Below, one piece after another: positions 41,339 to 48,445 of a stretch of 64,000 bases of DNA. The notes under the pieces are model-generated. The model was given only the letters and a program-made list of their open reading frames with translations, was not told the origin of the DNA and made no database searches. A program made the position numbers and the translations under genes. Origin of the DNA: Dehalococcoidia bacterium (lineage in GTDB: Bacteria > Chloroflexota > Dehalococcoidia > UBA2979); contig JALOAL010000002.1 in NCBI GenBank assembly GCA_023228825.1, positions 124,001 through 188,000 on the forward strand, read 5' to 3'. Positions within the stretch are counted from its first letter, which is position 1, and each line of letters starts with the position of its first letter.

Positions 41339-42493
41339 TTAGTAGCGAGCGGTGCCGATGACGCCGCCCTGGTTGTCCAGCACGCGGGCGTCGTCCGTGA
41401 ACCAGATGGCGGCTCCCTGGTCGATCGCCGCACCCAGGGCGGCCTCCACGGCGTCTGCGTCCACCGGCGACTCGCGCAGCCGGCTGTCGTCCGCGTACCC
41501 CATGTGCTGAGTGGCGTCCTGGTGGACGATGAGGCTGGCCACGCGGCCCTCCTCGGCGGCGCGCTGGATCACCTCCACGCCGCCCAGGGTGTTGGGGCTG
41601 GCCCCGGAGAACCATTCCTCCACCCGACGGCCGGCACGCTGTAGCCGTGACTCCTCGGCCAGGCGACGCAGGCGGGCGAAACGGTCGCGCTCGTCCTCCT
41701 GCGGGTCCGGTGCGCCCAACTGGACGGCCTCGTCCTGCAGTTCTTGCGACAGGCGCGAGAGGACCTGTTGACGTGCCTCGTCCACGCCTTCGATCACCAG
41801 CAGGTCGTCTGGCTCCAGGAACCGCGCCAGGTGCTCGGCCGCCTCGTTCGCGAACAGGTCACGCTGGTGCTCCACGCGACGCTGCTGCTTCAGGTAGGCG
41901 TGGCCGCCGCCACGTTCGTCCGCGCGCAGGCCGCCTCCGAAGTTGTCGCGCTTGGTGTCCTGGCCACGCTTGATCAGGTAGTGCGCCGGCCAGTCCACCT
42001 CCGCGGTGGCGGCTGCCGCGCCGTACTTGATGCGCGTGACGCTCATGGTGTGCACATCCGTGGTCACAAGGGCCACCGGACGATCCAGGAAGGCAGTGCG
42101 CGCGACCTCGAAGATGCGGGCGCGGTAGCCGGCGTGGAGGCTGGTGCGGACGGGCGTGTCCAGGTCCACGACGATGAAGTCGCCGGACTCGGCGCGCGGC
42201 GTGTCCGGGTCGTTGTCGGGGTGCGCCACGTAGACGAGGCCGAGCACGCCGCGCTTCGTTGCGTCCTCCGCGATCGCCTGCAGGTCTTCCACCTCGGCCT
42301 CCACGGCCCAGGCGACGCGCTTGTCCAGGCCCTCGATCGCCTCGCGTGTGGCCTGGCGGAAGACGCGTAGGGCGGGCGGCTGGCCCGTGCTGTCCGGCGT
42401 CAGGTCCAGAGTTGCGGTGAGTGTCAGGCGATCGCCGGCCTCGCGCAGTCGCGTGACGAGCGTGTCGAGGCGGTCGGAGGAGTCGTTGTTCAT
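41339..42493 (-). CDS. Bacterial archaeo-eukaryotic release factor (baeRF/VLRF1-like) family protein
   Basis: A 384-residue protein from ATG 42493, resembling the baeRF families related to the eRF1/Pelota/Vms1 fold. It has an N-terminal helical part, a middle region (VRTSLHAGYRARIFEVARTA, then RPVALVTTDVHTMSVTRIKY) and a C-terminal eRF1_3-like domain (GGVEVIQRAAEEGRVASLIV, then IDQGAAIWFTDDARVLDNQG, GVIGTARY). In family members the central loop can act as a peptidyl-tRNA hydrolase site. Here that loop region reads RDNFGGGLRADERGGGHAYL. A role in ribosome rescue or stress is likely from the family. It is divergent from a response regulator. Confidence 0.7.
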   Translation of the reverse strand: MNNDSSDRLDTLVTRLREAGDRLTLTATLDLTPDSTGQPPALRVFRQATREAIEGLDKRVAWAVEAEVEDLQAIAEDATKRGVLGLVYVAHPDNDPDTPRAESGDFIVVDLDTPVRTSLHAGYRARIFEVARTAFLDRPVALVTTDVHTMSVTRIKYGAAAATAEVDWPAHYLIKRGQDTKRDNFGGGLRADERGGGHAYLKQQRRVEHQRDLFANEAAEHLARFLEPDDLLVIEGVDEARQQVLSRLSQELQDEAVQLGAPDPQEDERDRFARLRRLAEESRLQRAGRRVEEWFSGASPNTLGGVEVIQRAAEEGRVASLIVHQDATQHMGYADDSRLRESPVDADAVEAALGAAIDQGAAIWFTDDARVLDNQGGVIGTARY

Positions 42494-42761
42494 CGTGGTC
42501 CCTTCGGTGTAGCGAGCGTCTTCTCTCAGCGACCCCCCGAGGACGGGCCGCCTGGACAGCATCGCGTCCCCTTCAGTCCATCCATCCTACGGGCAATGCT
42601 ATCCGGCCCACGTGTGTCCGGCGGTGGACTCAGGTCCCACCCGGGTCGGGCGCCTGCCCGTGATTAATCAGACGCTAACAGCGGACATCTCTACTGGTAT
42701 TGCGGAGGCAGGGAACAGGCGGAGGCGGTGGCCCCGCCTCGTCATGCAGGACGGAGGAGTG

Positions 42762-43463
42762 GTGGCCGACGTGCTTGTGGTCGAGGATGAGGACGCCATC
42801 CGGGAGGTCGTCGGTTACCAACTCGAGCGGTACGGCCACCAGGTGCGGTACGCGAGCGATGGTGTGGACGCGCTGCGACAGATCCAGGAATCCCTCCCGA
42901 ACCTGGTCATCCTGGACCTGATGCTGCCGCGCTTCGCCGGGCTGGACCTGCTCCGTGTGCTCCGCGAGCACTCCCAGGTGCCCGTGATCATCATCAGCGC
43001 GCGGGATACCGAGGCGGACCGGCTGGCCGGCTTCGACCTCGGCGCGGACGACTACCTCACCAAGCCGTTCTCCGTGCGGGAACTGATGGCGCGCGTCCAG
43101 GTGGCGCTGCGGCACAGTCCACCGCGAGTGGAGGAGGAGCCGGAGGCTCCGGAGGAGACGCTGACCCTGGCCGGTGGATCGCTCCTGCTGGACCTCGGAC
43201 GGCACGAGGTGCGCAAGGACGGACGCCTGCTGGACCTGTCACCCAGGGCGTTCGAACTGCTGACGTACCTGGCGCGTCACGCGAACCAGGTGCGCAGCCG
43301 GGACCAGATCCTGGAGGCGGTGTGGGGCTACGCCTACGGCGGCGACACCCGCACGATCGACGTCCACGTCCACGCCGTGCGCCGCAAGATCGAGGACGAG
43401 CCTCGGACGCCTCGTCACCTTGTGACCGTGCGCCAGTACGGCTACAAGTTCGTCGACGAGTAG
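42762..43463 (+). CDS. OmpR/PhoB-family response regulator (orphan)
   Basis: A 233-residue two-component regulator. The start is uncertain: GGAGGA at 42753-42758 favours GTG 42762 (VADVLVVEDED), while ATG 42744 would add six residues. The receiver has Asp52 (LVILDLMLPRFAG), IIISARD and YLTKPFSVREL. The winged helix includes LDLSPRAFELLTYLARHANQ, QILEAVWGYAYGGDTRTIDV and the wing HLVTVRQYGYKF. No histidine kinase gene is adjacent: the upstream neighbour is the divergent baeRF-type gene and the downstream one is asnB. Its partner kinase must lie elsewhere. Confidence 0.92.
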   Translation: MADVLVVEDEDAIREVVGYQLERYGHQVRYASDGVDALRQIQESLPNLVILDLMLPRFAGLDLLRVLREHSQVPVIIISARDTEADRLAGFDLGADDYLTKPFSVRELMARVQVALRHSPPRVEEEPEAPEETLTLAGGSLLLDLGRHEVRKDGRLLDLSPRAFELLTYLARHANQVRSRDQILEAVWGYAYGGDTRTIDVHVHAVRRKIEDEPRTPRHLVTVRQYGYKFVDE

Positions 43464-43623
43464 CCGCCCGCCCATCCGCCCCGCGTGCGCTTCGGCCAGA
43501 CGCCCTTCCAATACCGGCCATTACCGGCGCAAAGCCTCGTCCGCGGCACTCACGTAGACTGGAGGAGTCCCGCTCATGGCTGCGTGGGCGGATTGCCGCG
43601 TGTGTGCGGGAGGAGAACGCCAT

Positions 43624-45597
43624 ATGTGCGGCATTGCGGGCATCGTTTCACTGGCTGGGGACAGCGCTCCGCCGGCGGTCGTGGAGCGCATGGCCGCCAC
43701 CCTGGAGCACCGAGGCCCGGACGACGGCGGCCAGCAGGTCGCGGGGCCCTGTGGGATGGCGCACTGCCGCCTCTCGATCATCGACCTCTCCGCCGCTGCC
43801 CGGCAGCCGCTGCGGGACGAGCGCGGCGACGTCTGGCTCATCACCAACGGCGAGATATACAACCACGAGGCGCTGCGGGCGGAACTGGTGGCGCGCGGCG
43901 TCCAATTCGCTTCGCGGAGCGACTCCGAGGTGATCGTGCATCTGCTGGCGGAGCGTCCGGACGATCCGGAGGCCGTCCTCAACCAGATCGAGGGGATGTT
44001 CGCGTTCGCCGCGTGGGACGCGAAGCGCGGCCGGCTGCTGCTGGCGCGGGACCGCATGGGCGTCAAGCCGCTCTACTGGGCGCGCAGCGGGACGTGGCTG
44101 CTGTACGCCAGCGAGCCGAAGGCCATCCTCGCCAGCGGCCTCGTCGAGGCGGAGCCCGATCCGGCGGCGATCGCCTCGTACCTGGCGTACCGGCACCCCA
44201 TTGCGCCGCGGACGATGTACCGAGGCATCCACGCGCTGGAGCCGGGCCACTACCTGGTCGCGGAGTCGGGCGAGGTGGCGGTGCGTCGGTACTGGGACAT
44301 TCCCACCCCTCGCCACGATCCGTCGCGCTCCGAGCATGACTACGTGCAGGGGACGCGAGACCTGATGGAGGAGGCCGTCCGCAAGCGCCTGATGTCAGAC
44401 GTCCCGCTGGGCGCCTACCTTTCGGGCGGCCTCGACTCCAGCATCATCGTGGCGTTGATGGCGCAGCAGTCGTCCACGCCGGTGAAGACGTACTCGGTCG
44501 GCTTCGGGGACGAGGGGTTGGACGAATTCCCCTACGCCCGCCTGGTCGCGGAACGCTACGGGACTGACCACCACGAGATCAGACTGGACGCACCGGGATA
44601 CTTCGACCTGTTGCCGCACCTGATCCGCTTCCGCGATGCGCCGCTGGCTGTGCCGAACGAGGTGCCGCTGTACGAGATGTCGCGCACGCTGAAGCAGGAC
44701 GTCACCGTGGTCCTCTCTGGCGAAGGGGCGGACGAAGTCTTCGGCGGCTACGGCGACTACGCACGCATCCCCTTCGACTGGCGCAAGGGACGGGCGCTTG
44801 CCCGCCTCCCGGGGTTTCTGGCGTCGCCTCTCGCCGGAGGCATGGACGCGAAGTACGGCCCCGCGACGTACGAGGCGGATCCGGTGCGCCACTTCCTGGC
44901 GGGCTACGGCTGGTTCAAGCCCGCGGAGATCGCGAGCCTCCTGACGCCCCAGGCGCTCGCGGAGGCCGGCAAGGGTGGGCGGGACGCCTTCGTACGCCAC
45001 TTCGCCGCGGCTGACGGACGCAGCGCGGACGACCGCGTGCTCTACATCCTGCAGAAGGTCCACCTGGTGAACCTGCTGTCGCGCGTGGACTCCATGACCA
45101 TGGCCACGGCGGTGGAGGCCCGCGTCCCGTTCGTGGACCACCGCGTGGTCGAGTTCGCCTCGACCATTCCGTTCGACCTCAAGATGCGGTGGCGGTCCCC
45201 GCTGCATCGCGCTCGGGCCTGGCTCTCGTACTCGGACCGCTTCCGGGAGCGCGACGACATCACGAAGTACGTGCTGCGCCAGGCGTTCGCGGCTGACCTG
45301 CCGGACGAGATCGTGCAGCGGCGCAAGGTGGGATTCAAGGTGCCGCTGGAGCGCTCGTTCGGCGGACAGTTGACGGAGATCGCCCGCGGCCTCCTGCTGT
45401 CCGAGCGCACCCGGCAACGTGGCATCCTGGCCGTGGACGCGGTGGAGCGATGGCTGGACCGCGGCCCGGAGCACGGCGGTGGGGAGTTCGGACACCGGGT
45501 CTGGATGCTCATCAACCTGGAACTCTGGTGCCGGATCGCCTTCGACGGCGACGAGCCGGACCTCCGGCAACTGGCAACGGTGGGGGCACGGCGATGA
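43624..45597 (+). CDS. asnB: Glutamine-hydrolysing asparagine synthetase
   Basis: Transfers ammonia from glutamine to an activated carboxylate, classically aspartate. The start must be ATG 43624 because Cys2 (MCGIAGIVSL) is the glutaminase nucleophile, and GGAGGAGAA lies upstream; 657 residues. The glutaminase domain shows HRGPDDGG, RLSIIDLS and NGEIYNHE. The synthetase domain has the pyrophosphate loop YLSGGLDSSIIVALMA, then VLSGEGADEVFGGYGDY. Length and motifs fit AsnB. It overlaps the CDP-alcohol phosphotransferase gene (ATGA), an unusual link that could mean an amidotransferase acting on a lipid, osmolyte or surface glycan rather than on aspartate. Confidence 0.93.
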   Translation: MCGIAGIVSLAGDSAPPAVVERMAATLEHRGPDDGGQQVAGPCGMAHCRLSIIDLSAAARQPLRDERGDVWLITNGEIYNHEALRAELVARGVQFASRSDSEVIVHLLAERPDDPEAVLNQIEGMFAFAAWDAKRGRLLLARDRMGVKPLYWARSGTWLLYASEPKAILASGLVEAEPDPAAIASYLAYRHPIAPRTMYRGIHALEPGHYLVAESGEVAVRRYWDIPTPRHDPSRSEHDYVQGTRDLMEEAVRKRLMSDVPLGAYLSGGLDSSIIVALMAQQSSTPVKTYSVGFGDEGLDEFPYARLVAERYGTDHHEIRLDAPGYFDLLPHLIRFRDAPLAVPNEVPLYEMSRTLKQDVTVVLSGEGADEVFGGYGDYARIPFDWRKGRALARLPGFLASPLAGGMDAKYGPATYEADPVRHFLAGYGWFKPAEIASLLTPQALAEAGKGGRDAFVRHFAAADGRSADDRVLYILQKVHLVNLLSRVDSMTMATAVEARVPFVDHRVVEFASTIPFDLKMRWRSPLHRARAWLSYSDRFRERDDITKYVLRQAFAADLPDEIVQRRKVGFKVPLERSFGGQLTEIARGLLLSERTRQRGILAVDAVERWLDRGPEHGGGEFGHRVWMLINLELWCRIAFDGDEPDLRQLATVGARR

Positions 45598-46253
45598 ACA
45601 AGTTCCGCCTCCCGCTGGCGAAATCGAGCGACGGCCCGATCTCGCTGCTCCTGAACCGGCCGCTCTCGCACGCGATGTCCGGCCCGCTCGCGGGCGCCGG
45701 CGTCACGCCCAACCAGGCGACGCTGCTCTCCCTGGCGATCGGCCTGCTGGGGGCCGTGGGCTACGCGACGGGGACGTGGTGGGTTGGGGGGCTGCTCGTG
45801 CAGTTCTCCTCGGTCTTCGCGGGGGTGGACGGCGAGATCGCCCGGCGTACGGGCGCATCCTCGAAGTACGGGGACTTCCTGGACACGGTGGCTGACCGGT
45901 TTGTGGAGTATGCGACGTTCGTGGGCCTTGGCGTGGGCCTGGCGCGCACGACGGACCTGGAGGAGTGGGCGTGGCCTCTGGCGGCGTTCGCGATCGGTGG
46001 ATCTTTCATGCTCGCCTCGGCCTCTGAGAAATATCGCTCCGTGATGCACGAGAACTACCCGAAGCGCCAGTTGGAGCCCGCCTTCGCCTACCTCGTCGGG
46101 GGGCGCGACGCCCGCGTGTTCTACCTCGCCGCCGCCTCGGTCGCGGCGATGTGGCGCGTGGAAGTGCTGGTAGCGACGGTCGTCGTGATGACGGCGCTCG
46201 TGCACCTGAACTACTTCGTGCGGGTGCTCATCCTGCGGGGGCGGATGGCGTGA
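45594..46253 (+). CDS. CDP-alcohol phosphotransferase, di-myo-inositol-phosphate-phosphate synthase-like
   Basis: Membrane enzyme that moves a phospho-alcohol from CDP to an acceptor. The 219-residue product has the family active site GVDGEIARRTGASSKYGDFL followed by DTVADRF (D-G-x-x-A-R, G, D, D) and several helices. The N-terminus SSDGPISLLLNRPLSHAMSG, then GVTPNQATLLSLAIGL, resembles the CDP-AP half of archaeal IPCT/DIPPS proteins, which make di-myo-inositol phosphate. A matching cytidylyltransferase lies at 47376 and a HAD phosphatase at 46250. It could instead make an inositol lipid. Starts in an ATGA overlap with asnB. Confidence 0.8.
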   Translation: MNKFRLPLAKSSDGPISLLLNRPLSHAMSGPLAGAGVTPNQATLLSLAIGLLGAVGYATGTWWVGGLLVQFSSVFAGVDGEIARRTGASSKYGDFLDTVADRFVEYATFVGLGVGLARTTDLEEWAWPLAAFAIGGSFMLASASEKYRSVMHENYPKRQLEPAFAYLVGGRDARVFYLAAASVAAMWRVEVLVATVVVMTALVHLNYFVRVLILRGRMA

Positions 46254-47011
46254 CGAGGCCCAGCGTTGTCTTCTTCGACCTCGGTGACACCATCTGGCAC
46301 CACCCCCACCGGCCCGCCCCCGACGTGATCGAGGCGGAACTGGTGCGACGCCTGGAGGCCGTGCTCGGGGCGCACGACCTCCACCCCCGCATGGGCGCCA
46401 GGGAGGTCCAGCGCGCGCTCGGCGCCCGGGGCGAGGCGCTGGAGGCGAAGGCGGTGCTGGAGGGGGACGGCGACTACCAGGCGATGACCCTCGAGGTCCT
46501 GCGCGAGGCCGGGCTGAACCCGTCCCCGGAGCAGGTGGAGGCCGTCTGGGAGACGCGTCGCCTGGGCGGGCGGTTCCTGCAGCGCGAGATCCTGCCGGGC
46601 GCCTACGAGATGCTGGCCACCCTCCGCGCGCGCGGGTTCCGGCTGGGCGTCATCACCAACCGCGCCCACGGGGGAGCCTCGTTCCGCGCAGAACTGGCGG
46701 ACTACCAACTCGACACCTACTTCGACGCCCTGATCTGCTCCGACCGGGTTGGCTACCGCAAGCCGCACCCGCGGATCTTCGAGGTGGCGCTGGAGGCGTT
46801 CGGGATCGCGCCGGAGCAGGCCGTGCACGTGGGCGACAACCTGGAGGCGGACGTCCACGGAGCGCGTCAGGTCGGAATACTCCCGGTATGGATGCGTGGC
46901 GTCCAGTCACCGGGGGGAAATCCTACGGAAGATGTCCATTCCGTATCTCATGTCATCCACCATCTCTCAGAGTTGCTTTCCCTTCCATTCCTATCGGCGT
47001 ATCCGCCTTGA
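46250..47011 (+). CDS. HAD-superfamily hydrolase (phosphatase)
   Basis: A 253-residue phosphatase starting at GTG 46250, overlapping the preceding stop (GTGA). HAD motifs are complete: VVFFDLGDTIWHH with the nucleophile Asp, LGVITNRAHGG, the Lys in YRKPHPRIFEVALE and HVGDNLEADVHGAR. Subclass I cap. In context it is a candidate for removing the final phosphate from a di-inositol-phosphate-type product. The last 35 codons (about 46915-47011) are much poorer in GC than the rest and have no clear family match, and the stop sits at the 5' edge of the riboswitch. The original C-terminus may have been altered there. Confidence 0.85.
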   Translation: MTRPSVVFFDLGDTIWHHPHRPAPDVIEAELVRRLEAVLGAHDLHPRMGAREVQRALGARGEALEAKAVLEGDGDYQAMTLEVLREAGLNPSPEQVEAVWETRRLGGRFLQREILPGAYEMLATLRARGFRLGVITNRAHGGASFRAELADYQLDTYFDALICSDRVGYRKPHPRIFEVALEAFGIAPEQAVHVGDNLEADVHGARQVGILPVWMRGVQSPGGNPTEDVHSVSHVIHHLSELLSLPFLSAYPP

Positions 47012-47193
47012 CGCGCCCTTAGAACCTTGTTACCAATTCAATGCCGAGTTCCGTCCGCCGGACGGAAACGGGGGAACCGCCCTCGGGGGCAACACCCTGA
47101 GGGACGCGACGCTTCGGCGTCGCAGGGGCGAGTCCTCGCTGTCGCGAGGTAGGTCACTTGCCGACCGAGCCCGTCAGCTCACCTCGTAGGCAT
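47009..47193 (+). ncRNA. Cyclic di-AMP riboswitch (ydaO/yuaA type)
   Basis: The region matches the conserved pattern of ydaO riboswitches in order. AATGCCGAG comes first, then a hairpin (TTCCGTCC, GCC, GGACGGAA; 47049-47067) and GGGGGAACC (47070-47078). Next is a GC helix, then AGGGGCGAGTCC, a hairpin and GAGGTAGGTCACTTGCC, and finally the highly conserved CCCGTCAGCT and ACCTCGTAGGC (47170-47191). One base differs from the usual AGCTAACCTC. The 5' strand of P1 probably lies near 47003-47015, at the end of the HAD gene. These riboswitches usually turn genes off when c-di-AMP is bound and control osmolyte, potassium and wall genes. The next gene, 183 bp on, is the cytidylyltransferase. Confidence 0.85.
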
Positions 47194-47201
47194 GGCCAAG
47201 C

Positions 47202-47277
47202 GTCCGAAGCGCCGGACATCGTTTGAGGTCGACTCAATCGCCAGACCTCCGCTGGCATGCCGCACTGCGGCATGCCT
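47202..47277 (+). terminator. Candidate expression platform of the riboswitch
   Basis: GTCCG/CGGAC (47202-47217) and a perfect 9-bp stem GGCATGCCG/CGGCATGCC (47254-47276) lie between the aptamer and the gene. The 3' P1 strand AGGCATG (47188-47194) is complementary to CATGCCT (47271-47277), so P1 and this hairpin could compete. No T-run follows, so termination may be Rho-dependent or control may be translational. Confidence 0.45.
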
Positions 47278-47375
47278 CGCCCGCGCATCGGCTAGTAGCA
47301 GGAGGACACTTGCAAGTGCCACATGGCAGCGCCGCGCCCCCGCGCAGGCGCACCGAACGTCTGTCCAGCCGTCAC

Positions 47376-48164
47376 ATGGACGCGCGCCCCACGGAGGCGG
47401 TGATCCTCGCCGCGGGCGCAGGGGAGCGCCTGCGATGTCGCGACGAGGCCCCCCCCAAGCCGCTGACGTCGGTGCTGGGCAAGACCTTGCTGGAGCACTC
47501 GATCAGGACGTTCGTGGGCGCGGGCGTCCAGCACTGCACCGTGGTGGTGGGGTTCGAGGGCGCCACCGTGGCCCGCGCCGCCCGTGGGCTCGGCGAGCGA
47601 TACGCCGTACAGGTCACCACCGTGCACAACGCGGACTGGGAGCGCGGCAACGGGACCTCGGTGCTGGCTGCCTCCGCGGTGGTGGCAAACCCGTTCTTCC
47701 TGGCGATGGGCGACCATCTCTTCGAGCCCGCCATCCTCGGCGCGCTGCAGGCGCAGGACGGCGGCGCCCCGCTCACGCTCGCCGTGGACCACGCCTGGGA
47801 CGCCCTGGACCACGCCGACCTGGACGAGGCGACCAAGGTCAGGCTGAACGGGTCGACGATCGTTGACATCGGCAAGGAAATCCGCACCTTTGACGCCGTC
47901 GACACCGGCATCTTCCTCTGTCGCCCGGCGGTCTTCGGCGCCCTCGAAGCCGCGCAGGCTGGCGGGGACGCCTCACTGAGCGGGGCGGTGCGGGTGCTCG
48001 CGGCGCGCGCTGAGGCCGAGGTCGGCGACATCACCGGCCGCTTCTGGCAGGACGTGGACACCCCCGCGGACCTCGCCCGCGCCGAGCGCCGCCTCGGTGC
48101 GCTGCTCGCGGAGCAGGGCAGCAAGCGCGCTGTCGACGGGGTGAGTCTGGGCCGCCGCGCGTAG
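47376..48164 (+). CDS. CTP:inositol-1-phosphate cytidylyltransferase-like nucleotidyltransferase
   Basis: A 262-residue sugar-nucleotidyltransferase-fold enzyme from ATG 47376. It has the NTP-binding loop AVILAAGAGERL, the lysine motif PPKPLTSVLGKTLLEHSIRT, the metal/substrate site FFLAMGDHLFEPAIL, and then DEATKVRLNG, DIGKEIRTFDAVDTGIFLCR and DITGRFWQDVDTPADLARAE. The NADWERGNGTSVLAA, MGDH, EATKV and VDTGIF series is what I associate with the IPCT half of IPCT/DIPPS enzymes that make CDP-inositol. It is preceded by a c-di-AMP riboswitch, consistent with an osmolyte role. A related CDP- or NDP-sugar substrate cannot be excluded. Confidence 0.75.
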   Translation: MDARPTEAVILAAGAGERLRCRDEAPPKPLTSVLGKTLLEHSIRTFVGAGVQHCTVVVGFEGATVARAARGLGERYAVQVTTVHNADWERGNGTSVLAASAVVANPFFLAMGDHLFEPAILGALQAQDGGAPLTLAVDHAWDALDHADLDEATKVRLNGSTIVDIGKEIRTFDAVDTGIFLCRPAVFGALEAAQAGGDASLSGAVRVLAARAEAEVGDITGRFWQDVDTPADLARAERRLGALLAEQGSKRAVDGVSLGRRA

Positions 48165-48240
48165 GGAGCGAGCGCTCGCCAGCGGCAGATAGCGTCCCGC
48201 AGGCCGGGGCGCGGTATCGAACATAACGCAACATCACGCG

Positions 48241-48278
48241 AAGGCTCGGAGCCGGGGACCTGTCCCGCTCCGAGCCTT
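48241..48278 (+). terminator. Strong stem-loop after the cytidylyltransferase gene
   Basis: AAGGCTCGGAGC (48241-48252) pairs perfectly with GCTCCGAGCCTT (48267-48278), and GGGAC/GTCCC extends the stem inside, leaving a tiny loop. TTCCTC follows. It lies 76 bp after the stop and before the LacI gene, and is a likely transcription terminator. Confidence 0.75.
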
Positions 48279-48375
48279 CCTCGATCCAGGCATCCCCAGT
48301 CGTAGCAGGGTGCCGCGTGCGAGAGGCGGCACATCCGGATCACGGGCAAACCTGTGCTGTTGCTCACGCCTCCCT

Positions 48376-48436
48376 TGACACTGCCCGCGAGATTGGGGGA
48401 CAGTTCCGGAAACGTTCTCGGTCGGAAACGTTCTCG
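48376..48436 (+). promoter_or_regulatory. lacI-family gene promoter with tandem operators
   Basis: A perfect TTGACA lies at 48376-48381, with a weak GACAGT 18 bases on. Just downstream come two direct copies of CGGAAACGTTCTCG (48408-48421 and 48423-48436, 15-bp period). Each is centred on AACGTT, the typical core of LacI-family operators. The second ends ten bases before the regulator's ATG, so autorepression is likely. Confidence 0.65.
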
Positions 48437-48445
48437 GAGCGAGGT

